64,000 nt of DNA from Nocardioides caeni (GCF_004912195.1 NZ_STGW01000001.1:561684-625683), one strand, 5' to 3'; counted from the stretch's first letter, positions 27,454 through 42,712 are shown. Notes: generated from the sequence alone by a model not told the origin. Numbers and translations: made by a program.

Positions 27454-28286
27454 CCCGCAGCAGCCAGACCACCGGAGCGGCGTTCGAGAAGGCGCGCGGT
27501 GAGGGGCGCTCCGCCCTCGTCGGCTACCTGCCCGCCGGGTTCCCCGACGTCGACACCAGCATCGCCGCACTGAAGGTGATGGTCGACGCGGGCTGCGACG
27601 TCATCGAGATCGGACTGCCCTACAGCGACCCGGTGATGGACGGGCCCACCATCCAGGCCGCCGCGCAGCAGGCGCTCGAGGCCGGCATCCGGATCACCGA
27701 CGTCCTGCGGGTCGTCGAGGCCGTCGCGGCCACCGGCACGCCGACCCTCGTGATGACCTACTGGAACCCCGTCGAGGCCTATGGTGTCGAGCGCTTCGCC
27801 ACCGACCTGGCCAACGCCGGGGGAGCGGGCCTCATCACCCCCGACCTGACGCCCGACTTCGCGCCCGAGTGGATCGCCGCGGCCGACGCGCGCGGCCTCG
27901 ACAAGGTCTTCCTCGTGGCACCGTCGTCGACCGACGAGCGGATCGCGATGACCACGGCCGCCTCGCGCGGCTTCGTCTACGCGACGGGGGTCATGGGCGT
28001 GACCGGCACCACGCAGGCCACGGCCGCGGGGGTCGCCCCGCTGATCGCCCGCACCAAGGCACTGAGCCCGAGCGGTGGGGTCGACCTGCCCGTCGGCGTC
28101 GGCGTGGGGGTGAGCACCGGCGCGCAGGCGGCGGACCTGGCGGCGTACGCCGACGGCGTGATCGTCGGCTCGGCCTTCGTCCGCACGCTGCTGGACCACC
28201 CCGGTGACGCCGCCGCCGGCCTGAAGTCGCTCGGCGCGCTCACCGAGGAGCTCGCCCGAGGCGTCGCGGGGGCCGTGCGTGCCTAG
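27450..28286 (+). CDS. trpA: Tryptophan synthase alpha chain
   Basis: TrpA (278 residues) cleaves indole-3-glycerol phosphate to indole, which is channelled to TrpB. Motifs are [28 protein letters not shown] with the catalytic glutamate, and [13 protein letters not shown]. The GTG start overlaps the trpB stop, and the 3' end overlaps the SCO1-like gene by 8 bases. Confidence 0.98.
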   Translation: MTRSSQTTGAAFEKARGEGRSALVGYLPAGFPDVDTSIAALKVMVDAGCDVIEIGLPYSDPVMDGPTIQAAAQQALEAGIRITDVLRVVEAVAATGTPTLVMTYWNPVEAYGVERFATDLANAGGAGLITPDLTPDFAPEWIAAADARGLDKVFLVAPSSTDERIAMTTAASRGFVYATGVMGVTGTTQATAAGVAPLIARTKALSPSGGVDLPVGVGVGVSTGAQAADLAAYADGVIVGSAFVRTLLDHPGDAAAGLKSLGALTEELARGVAGAVRA

Positions 28287-28911
28287 CAAACGGCCGGGCC
28301 GCCACGAGCGTCGCCTGACCGCGGCCTCGATGTTGCTCGTCCTGATGGCACTCGTGCTGAGCGGCTGCGGGGAGGAGAGCAGCGGCGAGTTCGTCGGCAA
28401 CCGCCTCGACCAGCCCTACGACGTGCCCGACATCGCGCTGACCGCGACGGACGGGTCGTCGTACTCCCTGGCGGCCGACACCGACAAGGCGCTCACCCTG
28501 GTCTTCTTCGGCTACACCCACTGCCCGGACTACTGTCCGCTGGTGATGAACAACCTGTCCGCGGCGCTCAACCGGCTCGACGAAGGTGAGCGGTCGAAGG
28601 TGGACGTCGTCTTCGTGACGACCGATCCGAGCCGTGACGACGAGGCGACGCTGCACGACTACCTCAAGGCCTACGACGCCGGATTCATCGGCCTGACCGG
28701 AGACCTCGACGACATCATCGCCCTCGGCGACCCGCTCCACGTCTACGTGAACGACGGCGAGAAGCTGCCCACTGGCGGCTACGACCTCGGCGGGCACTCG
28801 ACCTTCACCCTGGCGATCAGCAGCGACGACGAGGCCGTCGCCCTGTGGAACCAGGAGACCTCCAGCACCGAGTTCGCCAACGACTTCAGCATCCTCCTCG
28901 CCGACGACTGA
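28279..28911 (+). CDS. SCO1/SenC-family lipoprotein (copper chaperone / thioredoxin-like)
   Basis: A 210-residue membrane-anchored thioredoxin-fold protein. The lipobox is VLSGCGE (Cys30). The SCO1 copper motif is Cys82-x3-Cys86 (THCPDYCPLVM), with the distal ligand His173 (GGHSTFTL). SCO1 proteins deliver copper to the CuA site of cytochrome c oxidase. It lies between trpA and lgt, so the lipid-attaching enzyme is encoded right after one of its own substrates. The GTG overlaps trpA. Confidence 0.9.
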   Translation: MPSKRPGRHERRLTAASMLLVLMALVLSGCGEESSGEFVGNRLDQPYDVPDIALTATDGSSYSLAADTDKALTLVFFGYTHCPDYCPLVMNNLSAALNRLDEGERSKVDVVFVTTDPSRDDEATLHDYLKAYDAGFIGLTGDLDDIIALGDPLHVYVNDGEKLPTGGYDLGGHSTFTLAISSDDEAVALWNQETSSTEFANDFSILLADD

Positions 28912-28946
28912 CGAGGATCGAGCCGCCAGACCGTGAAGGACCAGCC

Positions 28947-29927
28947 GTGACCGTCGACCTCATCATCGCCGCGATCCCCAGCCCCGCCAACGGGGTCTGG
29001 GAGCTCGGCCCCTTCCCGGTGCGCGGCTATGCGCTGTGCATCATCCTCGGCATCGTCGCCGCGATCTGGATCGGGGAGCGACGCTGGCAGGCGCGTGGCG
29101 GCACCGTCGGCGACGTGCAGGACATCGCGCTGTGGGCCGTCCCCTTCGGGCTGGTCGGGGCCCGCGCCTATCACGTCGCCACCGACTGGAAGAACTACTT
29201 CGGTGAGGGTGCCTCGCCCGTGGACGCGCTCTATGTGTGGCACGGCGGCCTCGGCATCTGGGGCGGCATCGGTCTCGGTGCGCTCGGCGCCTGGATCGGT
29301 GCGCGCCGCAAGGGCATCCGCTTCCTGCCCTTCCTCGACGCGTTGGCGCCGGGGCTGCTGGTCGCGCAGGCGATCGGCCGCTGGGGCAACTGGTTCAACC
29401 AGGAGCTCTATGGCAAGCCCACCGACCTGCCGTGGGGCGTCGAGATCGACCGTGACCACTTCAGCAGCGCCTACGAGCAGCAGCTCATCGACGCCGGCCA
29501 GCCGATCCCGGACTTGGCGACCTTCCACCCGACCTTCCTCTACGAGTTCGGCTGGAACCTCGCTGCCTTCGCCCTCATCATCTGGCTCGACCGCCGCTTC
29601 CGGATCGGCCATGGCCGCATCATGGCGCTCTACGTCATGGGCTACACGCTGGGACGCGGTTGGATCGAGTACCTGCGCATCGACGACGTGCAGCTCGACG
29701 ACGTCCTCGGTCTCCGGTTCAACGTGTGGACCTCGATCGTGCTGTTCGTCCTCGCGGCCGCCTACTACCTGTGGTCCAGCCGTCATGCGCCGGGACGCGA
29801 GGACGCGGCGTACGTCGAGGGGCGGGAGCCGGCGACCGACGACGCCGACGCCGAGGACGCTGACGCGAACGACCCCGACGTGGTTGAAGATGTGACCAAG
29901 GCGGCATCCAGCGACGACGCTGGATGA
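28947..29927 (+). CDS. lgt: Prolipoprotein diacylglyceryl transferase
   Basis: Lgt (326 residues) attaches diacylglycerol to the lipobox cysteine of prolipoproteins, the step before LspA. About seven membrane segments, with the Lgt signature GRWGNWFNQELYG and the conserved blocks GARAYHVATDW, LYVWHGGLGIWGG and HPTFLYEFGWN. The C-terminal 45 residues are an acidic Asp/Glu/Ala tail, presumably cytoplasmic. The GTG at 28947 is preceded by AAGGA. Confidence 0.96.
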   Translation: MTVDLIIAAIPSPANGVWELGPFPVRGYALCIILGIVAAIWIGERRWQARGGTVGDVQDIALWAVPFGLVGARAYHVATDWKNYFGEGASPVDALYVWHGGLGIWGGIGLGALGAWIGARRKGIRFLPFLDALAPGLLVAQAIGRWGNWFNQELYGKPTDLPWGVEIDRDHFSSAYEQQLIDAGQPIPDLATFHPTFLYEFGWNLAAFALIIWLDRRFRIGHGRIMALYVMGYTLGRGWIEYLRIDDVQLDDVLGLRFNVWTSIVLFVLAAAYYLWSSRHAPGREDAAYVEGREPATDDADAEDADANDPDVVEDVTKAASSDDAG

Positions 29928-29949
29928 GCGCGGTGGGTTCACACGGTGG

Positions 29950-29955
29950 TAACCT
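29950..29955 (+). promoter_or_regulatory. Possible -10 box of gltB
   Basis: TAACCT lies in the 150-base gap before gltB, about 120 bases ahead of the GTG, so a long leader is likely. No good -35 box or known regulator site was seen. Confidence 0.3.
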
Positions 29956-30077
29956 GACGCTTCCGCCGCGTGGGCCAGTGTTGTCCCTAGCGCCCCACCT
30001 TCTGCGGACCTTCCGGTACGACACTCCCTGAGTCGGCGTCCCGGGCGGCCACAGACGTAGTCGACGGGAGAACCCTG

Positions 30078-36105
<6,028 letters not shown>

Positions 36106-36148
36106 CCCGACCAGCCATCGGGCCGCCCCGTCACAGCGCACCACGCCG

Positions 36149-36184
36149 CACCGGCGCAGACTTCACCTGAAGTTTGCGCCGGTG
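36149..36184 (+). terminator. Hairpin terminator after gltD
   Basis: A 15-bp stem (CACCGGCGCAGACTT pairing with AAGTTTGCGCCGGTG, one G-T pair) with a 6-base loop, followed closely by a TTTT run at 36191-36194. It lies 44 bases after the gltD stop and just ahead of the pyk promoter. Confidence 0.8.
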
Positions 36185-36212
36185 TCGTGGTTTTGGTCGA
36201 AGTGACTCCCGC

Positions 36213-36218
36213 TAGGCT
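36213..36218 (+). promoter_or_regulatory. -10 box of a predicted leaderless pyk transcript
   Basis: TAGGCT is followed by exactly 6 bases and the pyk GTG. A T-rich TTTTGG about 16 bases upstream of it might serve as a -35 region. Confidence 0.55.
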
Positions 36219-36224
36219 GCACTC

Positions 36225-37688
36225 GTGCGAAGAGCAAAGATCGTGTGCACCCTGGGCCCTGCCACCAGCTCCGAGCGGCGCATTCGCGAGCTCGTCTATG
36301 CGGGGATGGACGTCGCCCGGCTCAACATGAGCCACGGCAGCCACGAGCAGCACGCCGAGGCCTACCGCCTCGTCCGCGAGGCGTCCGACGCCAGCGGTCA
36401 CGGCGTCGGCATCCTGGCCGACCTGCAGGGACCGAAGATCCGGCTCGACACGTTCCCCGATGGTCCGGTCACCCTCGCGCGCGGACAGCGCTGGACCATC
36501 ACGACCCGCGACGTCGCGGGCAATGCGGAGATCTGCGGCACGACCTACAAGGGCCTGCCGGGCGACGTCTCGCCCGGTGACCCGCTGCTCATCGACGACG
36601 GCAAGGTGCGCCTGCGGGTGGTCGAGGTGGGCGAGACCGACGTCCTCACCGAGGTCCTCGTCGGGGGCAAGGTCAGCAACCACAAGGGCATCAACCTCCC
36701 GGGCGTCGCGGTGTCGGTGCCGGCACTGTCGGACAAGGACGAGGCGGACCTGCGGTTCGCGCTGCGGCTGGGCGTCGACTTCATCGCCCTCAGCTTCGTC
36801 CGCAACGCCGCGGATGCCGAGGACGTCCGCGCGATCATGCGCGAAGAGGGCGTCATGGTGCCCGTGATCGCCAAGATCGAGAAGCCGCAGGCGATCGAGA
36901 ACCTCGACGAGGTCGTGCGCGCCTTCGACGCTTTCATGGTCGCCCGCGGCGACCTCGGCGTGGAGTGTCCGCTGGAGGAGGTGCCCTTCCTGCAGAAGAA
37001 GGTCATCGTCGCCGCGCGCCGCAACGCCAAGCCGGTGATCGTGGCGACCCAGATGCTCGAGTCGATGGTGAACAACCCGGCGCCGACGCGCGCCGAGGCC
37101 AGCGACGTCGCCAACGCCGTCCTCGACGGCGCCGACGCGGTGATGCTCTCCGGGGAGACCAGCGTGGGGGAGCACCCCGTGCACACCGTCGAGACGATGG
37201 CGCGGATCATCGTCGCCACCGAGGGCCACGCGCTCGTCGACGACATGTTCAGCCGGTTCGGGCGCATCGACTGGGACCCGCACACCACCTCGGGCGTGAT
37301 CACCAAGGCGGCCGAGGAGGTCGCCCAGCGGGTCGGTGCCAAGTACGTCGTCGCGTTCACCCAGTCCGGCGACTCGGCTCGTCGCCTCTCGCGGCTGCGC
37401 AGCTCGATCCCGGTGCTCGCCTTCACCCCCGAGGCCCGCTGCCGCTCGCAGCTCGCCGTCACCTGGGGTGTCGAGGCCTTCAAGACCTCGACGGTCGAGC
37501 ACACCGACGAGATGGTCCGCCAGGTCGACGAGGAGCTGCTCAAGATCGGGCGGGTCCAGGAAGGTGACCTGGTGGTCATCGTCGCCGGCAGCCCGCCCGG
37601 CATCCCCGGGTCGACCAACGCGCTGCGCGTGCACCGGATGGGCGACGCGATCAACGAGGTCGCACCCGCCTACCGACGCAAGAGCTGA
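36225..37688 (+). CDS. pyk: Pyruvate kinase
   Basis: Pyruvate kinase (487 residues) transfers phosphate from phosphoenolpyruvate to ADP in the last step of glycolysis. Motifs are KIVCTLGPATSS, VARLNMSHGSHEQH, ILADLQGPKIRL, the signature VPVIAKIEKPQAIENLDE, MVARGDLGVECP and VATQMLESMVNNP. The C-terminal allosteric domain is present. The start is the GTG at 36225, which opens with RRAKIVCTLGP and lies 6 bases behind TAGGCT. A tRNA gene lies just downstream on the other strand. Confidence 0.98.
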   Translation: MRRAKIVCTLGPATSSERRIRELVYAGMDVARLNMSHGSHEQHAEAYRLVREASDASGHGVGILADLQGPKIRLDTFPDGPVTLARGQRWTITTRDVAGNAEICGTTYKGLPGDVSPGDPLLIDDGKVRLRVVEVGETDVLTEVLVGGKVSNHKGINLPGVAVSVPALSDKDEADLRFALRLGVDFIALSFVRNAADAEDVRAIMREEGVMVPVIAKIEKPQAIENLDEVVRAFDAFMVARGDLGVECPLEEVPFLQKKVIVAARRNAKPVIVATQMLESMVNNPAPTRAEASDVANAVLDGADAVMLSGETSVGEHPVHTVETMARIIVATEGHALVDDMFSRFGRIDWDPHTTSGVITKAAEEVAQRVGAKYVVAFTQSGDSARRLSRLRSSIPVLAFTPEARCRSQLAVTWGVEAFKTSTVEHTDEMVRQVDEELLKIGRVQEGDLVVIVAGSPPGIPGSTNALRVHRMGDAINEVAPAYRRKS

Positions 37689-37692
37689 TGGG

Positions 37693-37775
37693 TGCCGAGT
37701 GTGGGATTCGAACCCACATGCCCTTGCGGACAACGCTTTTTGAGAGCGCCGCGTATACCGTTCCGCCAACCCGGC
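37693..37775 (-). tRNA. tRNA-Leu (anticodon CAA)
   Basis: An 83-base leucine tRNA on the minus strand. The acceptor stem is GCCGGGT pairing with ACTCGGC (one G-T pair). The D stem is GCG/CGC. The anticodon stem is GCGCT/AGCGT with loop CTCAAAA (anticodon CAA). A long variable arm (TGTCCGCAAGGGCA) is typical of tRNA-Leu, and the T arm is GTGGG-TTCGAAT-CCCAC. The 3' CCA is not fully encoded (ACCC follows the stem). It decodes the rare UUG codon. Confidence 0.93.
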
Positions 37776-37833
37776 CAAGTTTGATGGAAACGGTAGCCGA
37801 GGCGGCACCCGGCGCAGCAACCGGGCGGCCCGA

Positions 37834-37839
37834 TAGCCT
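37834..37839 (+). promoter_or_regulatory. -10 box of a predicted leaderless transcript for the ANTAR regulator
   Basis: TAGCCT is followed by exactly 6 bases and the GTG at 37846. No clear -35 box. Confidence 0.5.
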
Positions 37840-37845
37840 TGTCCC

Positions 37846-38457
37846 GTGACCGAGACTGCCCCGACCCCGTCGACCACGCCGCGGACCGTGGTGATCGCGG
37901 AGGACGAGACCCTCATCCGGATGGACCTCGCCGAGATGCTCGTCGAGGAGGGCTACGACGTCGTCGGTCAGGCGGGCGACGGCCAGAAGGCCATCGAGCT
38001 GGCCGAGGAGCTGCGCCCCGACCTCGTCATCCTCGACGTCAAGATGCCGGTGCTGGACGGCATCGCGGCGGCGGAGGCGATCGCGGGCAAGCGGATCGCG
38101 CCCGTGGTGATGCTGACGGCCTTCTCCCAGCGCGACCTGGTGGAGCGGGCCCGTGAGGCCGGCGCGATGTCCTACCTCGTCAAGCCGTTCTCCCAGGGCG
38201 ACCTGCTGCCGGCGATCGAGATGGCAGTGAGCCGGTTCGCCGAGATCGCGCAGCTCGAGGCCGAGGTGACCGATCTCAAGGACCGGCTGGAGACGCGCAA
38301 GGCGGTCGACCGGGCCAAGGGCATCCTGCAGGAGACGCTGTCGCTGAGCGAGGCCGACGCCTTCCGGTGGATCCAGAAGACCGCGATGGACCTGCGCATG
38401 TCGATGCGCGAGGTCGCCGAGGGCGTCGTGGCCCACGGGGTGCCGGGCGCCAACTGA
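37846..38457 (+). CDS. ANTAR-domain response regulator (PdtaR/NasT type)
   Basis: A 203-residue two-domain regulator. The receiver domain (about 13-130) has the acidic pocket AEDE, the phosphoacceptor Asp64 (VILDVKMP) and Lys113 (YLVKPF). The C-terminal ANTAR domain (about 140-195; LETRKAVDRAKGILQE then RWIQKTAMDLRMSMREVAEGV) binds paired hairpins in mRNA leaders and prevents termination. It is like mycobacterial PdtaR, which is paired with the kinase PdtaS. No kinase is encoded next to it. Predicted leaderless. Confidence 0.92.
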   Translation: MTETAPTPSTTPRTVVIAEDETLIRMDLAEMLVEEGYDVVGQAGDGQKAIELAEELRPDLVILDVKMPVLDGIAAAEAIAGKRIAPVVMLTAFSQRDLVERAREAGAMSYLVKPFSQGDLLPAIEMAVSRFAEIAQLEAEVTDLKDRLETRKAVDRAKGILQETLSLSEADAFRWIQKTAMDLRMSMREVAEGVVAHGVPGAN

Positions 38458-38520
38458 GTCCGCCACGTCACGATTGTGTGTCGGCGGCGCCGGGGGACCC
38501 CGTCGAGGGTTGCTCGTGCA

Positions 38521-38526
38521 TAGACT
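38521..38526 (+). promoter_or_regulatory. Possible -10 box of the liv operon
   Basis: TAGACT lies 58 bases ahead of the livH GTG, in the 127-base gap after the ANTAR regulator. No good -35 box is visible. Confidence 0.35.
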
Positions 38527-38584
38527 GCCGTTTGCTTCCGCGTCGGGTGAGGCGATGCGATCGTGACGAACAGGAGTTGGCCGA

Positions 38585-39979
38585 GTGGTTCATCGTCGTT
38601 GGTGGGCGCTGCTGTTGGCGGGGGTGATCCTGCTCCTGCTGTCCCCGGCCGCGGCCCACGCGGACGAGACGGCGGAGCCCACGGACTCCCCGTCGTCGGG
38701 CAGCGCCACGCAGTCCCCGTCCGAGAGTGTGTCGCCGACCGACACGGCGTCCGACGACCCGGTGGTGCCCTCGGGCCCGGGGATCGGGATCACGCTGGTC
38801 AACAGCTCCGACAAGAGCGACGAGCACCCCAAGGGTGCGCCGATGGAGGGCGTGACGCTCACGGTCCTCGACAGCTCCGGCAACGAGGTCGGGGAGGGCG
38901 TGACCGACGCCGAGGGCATGGCGTTCGTCCCGGTCGAGGAGCTCGACACCTACACGGTGCGGCTCGACGAGGACACCCTGCCCGACGGCATCAACCTCAA
39001 CGGCAGCAACGAGTCGCAGCCGATCCAGATGCGACTGCTGACCACCACGTTCGTCGACTTCCCGATCGGTGCCACGAAGGGCGAGACCGCGTCCTTCGGT
39101 GACAAGTTCGTGGCGAGCATGCTCTCGGGCATCAAGTTCGGCCTCATCGTCGCGCTGGCAGCCCTGGGGCTGTCGCTGATCTTCGGTACGACGGGCCTGA
39201 CGAACTTCGCGCACGGCGAGCTGATCACGCTCGGCGGACTGTTCACCTACTTCGCCAACCGCGAGCTCGGCCTGTCCGTCCTGCTCGCCGGACTGGTCGC
39301 GGTGGCGCTCTCCGCGGGGTTCGGCTGGACGCAGGATCGCGCCCTCTGGCGCCCCTTGCGCCGCCGGGGCACCGGCCTGATCGCGATGATGATCGTGTCG
39401 ATCGGCTTCGGTCTCTTCCTCCGCAGCGTCTATCAGTACTTCTTCGGCAGCTCGACCCGGTCGCTGTCCGAATACACCAACCAGGAGCGGCGCGACTACG
39501 GGCTCTTCAAGCTCGCCGACAAGGAGGTCGCGATCATGCTGATCGCGCTCGTCGCGATCGCCCTGGTCTGCGTCGCCATGGCCAAGACCCGCATGGGCAA
39601 GGCGATGCGCGCGGTCTCCGACAACCCGGCGCTGGCGGCGTCGTCCGGCATGAGGGTCGACGGCGTGATCCGGATGGCGTGGATCCTCGGCACCGCGCTG
39701 AGCGGCCTCGCCGGCGCCCTGCTCGCCGTCAACAGTCAGGTCAACTTCCTGATGGGCTTCAAGCTGTTGCTGCTGGTGTTCGCCGCCGTCACCCTCGGTG
39801 GCCTCGGCACCATCTGGGGCGCGTTGTTCGGCTCGATGGTCATCGGCATCATGGTCGAGGCCGGGCCGCTCTTCGGAGTGCCGTCGTCGATCAAGGAGGT
39901 CGGCGCGCTCGTCGTCCTCATCCTCATCCTCTTGATCAGGCCACAGGGCATCCTGGGCCGACGCGAGCGGATCGGCTGA
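38585..39979 (+). CDS. livH: Branched-chain amino acid ABC permease LivH with an extracytoplasmic N-terminal domain
   Basis: The C-terminal 290 residues (about 170-464) are a LivH-type permease with about eight membrane segments and motifs FGTTGLTNFAHGELITLGG and FAAVTLGGLGTIWGALFGS. Unusually, they are preceded by a signal peptide (about 1-24, WWALLLAGVILLLLSPAAAHA), an acidic Ser/Thr/Pro linker (about 25-60) and a beta-rich domain (about 61-155; GVTLTVLDSSGNEVGEGVTDAEG, then YTVRLDEDTLPDG) like carboxypeptidase-regulatory or SdrD-B folds. The permease N terminus normally lies outside, so the topology is consistent. A CAGGAG site precedes the GTG; translation through the region is in frame without stops. 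Confidence 0.9.
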   Translation: MVHRRWWALLLAGVILLLLSPAAAHADETAEPTDSPSSGSATQSPSESVSPTDTASDDPVVPSGPGIGITLVNSSDKSDEHPKGAPMEGVTLTVLDSSGNEVGEGVTDAEGMAFVPVEELDTYTVRLDEDTLPDGINLNGSNESQPIQMRLLTTTFVDFPIGATKGETASFGDKFVASMLSGIKFGLIVALAALGLSLIFGTTGLTNFAHGELITLGGLFTYFANRELGLSVLLAGLVAVALSAGFGWTQDRALWRPLRRRGTGLIAMMIVSIGFGLFLRSVYQYFFGSSTRSLSEYTNQERRDYGLFKLADKEVAIMLIALVAIALVCVAMAKTRMGKAMRAVSDNPALAASSGMRVDGVIRMAWILGTALSGLAGALLAVNSQVNFLMGFKLLLLVFAAVTLGGLGTIWGALFGSMVIGIMVEAGPLFGVPSSIKEVGALVVLILILLIRPQGILGRRERIG

Positions 39980-39988
39980 GGGGGCAGC

Positions 39989-40984
39989 ATGGACATCATC
40001 GAGATCCTTCGGACCGCGCTCAGCCAGGCGCTCGGTCCCACGGCCATCGTCTTCGCGCTGGCCGCCATCGGCCTCAACATCCACTTCGGCTACACCGGCC
40101 TGCTCAACTTCGGTCAGGCCGGCTTCATGGCCGTCGGCGCCTACGGCCTGGCCGTCACCGTGGTGATCATGGACCTGCCGTTCTGGCTCGGCATCGGCAT
40201 GGCGTTCCTGATGCCGCTGCTGCTCGCCATCGTGCTCGGCTTCCCGACACTGCGGCTACGCGCCGACTACCTGGCCATCGCGACGATCGCGATGGCAGAG
40301 ATCCTGCGCCTCATCTTCGGCTCGGTCGAGATGAAGGAGTCGTTCGGCGGGTCCAACGGGCTGACCGGCTACTCCAAGCCCTACAAGGACCTCAATCCCT
40401 ACGACGGCGGCCTCGACCTGGGCATCATCCGGTTCAGCCGCGACGACCTCTGGTCGGTGACCGTCGGCTGGACCCTGGTCGCGCTGGGCTGCCTGCTGGT
40501 GTGGGCGCTGATGCGCAGCCCGTGGGGACGCCTGCTGCGCTCGATCCGTGAGGACGAGGACGCGGTCCGCTCGCTGGGCAAGAACGTCTTCGCCTACAAG
40601 ATGCAGGCCCTCATCCTCGGCGGCCTGTTCGGCGGCCTGGCCGGTCTCTTCCACGCGCTGAAGCAGTCGTCGGTGGTGCCGAGCGACTACTCGACCAACA
40701 TCACGTTCTTCGCCTACACGGCGCTGCTCATCGGCGGCGCGGCACGGGTGCTGGGACCGGTCGTCGGCGCGATCATCTTCTGGTTCCTGGTCGCCGGCCT
40801 CGGCAGCATCTTCAGCCAGGCGACCGAGGGCTCCGACCCGCTGCTGCCGACCTGGCTGATGGACGGCACCCAGGCCAGCCTGATCCGGTTCATCGTGACC
40901 GGCCTGGGTCTCATGCTGCTGATGATCTATCGACCACAGGGGATCTTCGGCGACCGGAGGGAGATCGCGATCGATGGACGCTGA
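39989..40984 (+). CDS. livM: Branched-chain amino acid ABC permease LivM
   Basis: LivM (331 residues) is the second permease of the LIV-type importer, with about nine membrane helices. Motifs are IHFGYTGLLNFGQAGFMAVGAYG, the cytoplasmic coupling block RSIREDEDAVRSLGKNVFAYK and IGGAARVLGPVVGAIIFW. The ATG follows GAGGGGG, 9 bases after livH. It overlaps livG by 11 bases. Confidence 0.95.
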   Translation: MDIIEILRTALSQALGPTAIVFALAAIGLNIHFGYTGLLNFGQAGFMAVGAYGLAVTVVIMDLPFWLGIGMAFLMPLLLAIVLGFPTLRLRADYLAIATIAMAEILRLIFGSVEMKESFGGSNGLTGYSKPYKDLNPYDGGLDLGIIRFSRDDLWSVTVGWTLVALGCLLVWALMRSPWGRLLRSIREDEDAVRSLGKNVFAYKMQALILGGLFGGLAGLFHALKQSSVVPSDYSTNITFFAYTALLIGGAARVLGPVVGAIIFWFLVAGLGSIFSQATEGSDPLLPTWLMDGTQASLIRFIVTGLGLMLLMIYRPQGIFGDRREIAIDGR

Positions 40985-41924
40985 CGCAATGGACAAGACA
41001 CTGGGCGGCTCGACGGGCCTCACCGCGACGGCAGGGCCCGACCTGTCGGCGGTGCCCGCGGAGCCGGGCGCCTCGAAGCCCGACGCGATCGTCGTCGGCG
41101 ACGGGATCACCCGCCGCTTCGGCGGTCTCACCGCCGTCGACGTGGCGCACATCGAGATCCCGCGCGGTGCGATCACGGCGCTGATCGGCCCCAACGGCGC
41201 CGGCAAGACGACACTGTTCAACCTGCTGACCGGCTTCGACGTCGCCGACGCGGGCACGTGGTCGTTCAACGGCCAACCCCTGCAGAAGGTCGCGGCCTAC
41301 AAGGTCGCGCGGCGCGGCATGGTGCGCACGTTCCAGCTGACCAAGGTGCTCTCCAAGCTCACCGTCATCGAGAACATGCGTCTCGGCGCGACCGGTCAGC
41401 GTGGCGAGCGGTTCTGGTCCGCCCCGTTCCGCGCGCTGTGGAGCGCCCAGGAGGACGAGATCACCGCGCGCGCCGACGAGCTGCTGGCGCGCTTCAAGCT
41501 CGACGCCAAGCGCGAGGACTTCGCCGGGTCGCTCTCGGGCGGACAGCGCAAGTTGCTCGAGATGGCCCGCGCCCTCATGGTGGATCCCGAGCTGATCATG
41601 CTGGACGAGCCGATGGCGGGCGTGAACCCCGCGCTCAAGCAGTCGCTGCTCGGCCACGTGAAGTCGCTGCGCGACGAGGGCCGCACGGTGCTCTTCGTGG
41701 AGCACGACATGGACATGGTCCGCGACATCTCCGACTGGGTCATCGTCATGGCGCAGGGCTCGATCGTCTCGGAGGGCACGCCCGACGCGGTGATGTCGGA
41801 CCCGCGGGTCATCGACGCCTACCTCGGCGCCCACCACGACGCCGACCTCAGCGAGCTCGACGAGGCGGCGCTGGAGGCGGCCGTGGAGGCCGAGATCGAG
41901 GCCATCGAGGCAGGGGAGAACTGA
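40974..41924 (+). CDS. livG: Branched-chain amino acid ABC ATPase LivG
   Basis: LivG (316 residues) powers the LIV importer. Walker A is GPNGAGKTT, the signature LSGGQRKLLEMARALM, Walker B LIMLDEPMAGVNP and the switch His in FVEHDMDMV. It carries a roughly 35-residue N-terminal and a 35-residue acidic C-terminal extension (ELDEAALEAAVEAEIEAIEA). The ATG lies inside the livM end; a second in-frame ATG at 40989 is possible. The stop overlaps the livF ATG. Confidence 0.95.
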   Translation: MDADAMDKTLGGSTGLTATAGPDLSAVPAEPGASKPDAIVVGDGITRRFGGLTAVDVAHIEIPRGAITALIGPNGAGKTTLFNLLTGFDVADAGTWSFNGQPLQKVAAYKVARRGMVRTFQLTKVLSKLTVIENMRLGATGQRGERFWSAPFRALWSAQEDEITARADELLARFKLDAKREDFAGSLSGGQRKLLEMARALMVDPELIMLDEPMAGVNPALKQSLLGHVKSLRDEGRTVLFVEHDMDMVRDISDWVIVMAQGSIVSEGTPDAVMSDPRVIDAYLGAHHDADLSELDEAALEAAVEAEIEAIEAGEN

Positions 41925-42700
41925 TGAGCGAGAGCACCGTCAACGACGCGCACACGGCGCACCTGGCCGCGGCCGAGGGTGCGATCCTGCGCGCCGACAA
42001 CGTGGTCGCCGGCTACCTGCCGGGTGTCAACATCCTCAACGGGGCCGACCTCTACGCCCAGGAGGGTGAGCTGGTCGGCATCATCGGCCCCAACGGCGCG
42101 GGCAAGTCGACGCTCCTCAAGGCGATGTTCGGCCTGGTGAAGGTGCACAGCGGATCGGTCGTGCTGGGCGGCCAGGAGGTCGCCAACAAGCGCGCCGACG
42201 AGCTGGTCGCCCGCGGCATCGGCTTCGTGCCCCAGACCAACAACGTCTTCCCGAGCCTGACGATCGAGGAGAACCTCGAGATGGGCTGCTACCAGGACCC
42301 CAAGCGGTTCGCGGAGCGGTTCGCGTTCGTCACCGACCTGTTCCCGACGCTGGGCACCCGCCGCAAGCAGCGGGCCGGTTCCCTGTCCGGCGGAGAGCGG
42401 CAGATGGTCGCCATGGGCCGGGCCCTGATGATGAACCCGTCGGTGCTGCTGCTCGACGAGCCGTCCGCCGGCCTGTCGCCCGTCATGCAGGACGAGGTGT
42501 TCGTGCAGACCCGGCACATCAACAAGGCGGGCGTCACGGTCGTCATGGTCGAGCAGAACGCTCGTCGCTGCCTCCAGATCTGCGACCGCGGCTACGTGCT
42601 CGACCAGGGGCGCAGCGCCTACACCGGCACCGGCAAGTCGTTGGCCGACGACCCCAAGGTCATCGAGCTCTACCTCGGCACCCTCGGCAAGGCCGGCTGA
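41924..42700 (+). CDS. livF: Branched-chain amino acid ABC ATPase LivF
   Basis: LivF (258 residues) is the second ATPase of the importer. Walker A is GPNGAGKSTL, the signature LSGGERQMVAMGRALM, Walker B LLLDEPSAGLSP and the block MVEQNARRCLQICDRGYVL. The ATG overlaps the livG stop (TGATG), deciding this start against a much longer open frame. A strong terminator follows, shared with the convergent binding-protein gene. Confidence 0.95.
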   Translation: MSESTVNDAHTAHLAAAEGAILRADNVVAGYLPGVNILNGADLYAQEGELVGIIGPNGAGKSTLLKAMFGLVKVHSGSVVLGGQEVANKRADELVARGIGFVPQTNNVFPSLTIEENLEMGCYQDPKRFAERFAFVTDLFPTLGTRRKQRAGSLSGGERQMVAMGRALMMNPSVLLLDEPSAGLSPVMQDEVFVQTRHINKAGVTVVMVEQNARRCLQICDRGYVLDQGRSAYTGTGKSLADDPKVIELYLGTLGKAG

Positions 42701-42712
42701 GCCCGCTGCCAA

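Noticed and set aside
37693..37775. The tRNA-Leu as an integration site for a mobile element
   Set aside because: No integrase, no duplicated tRNA 3' end and no change in gene style was seen on either side.
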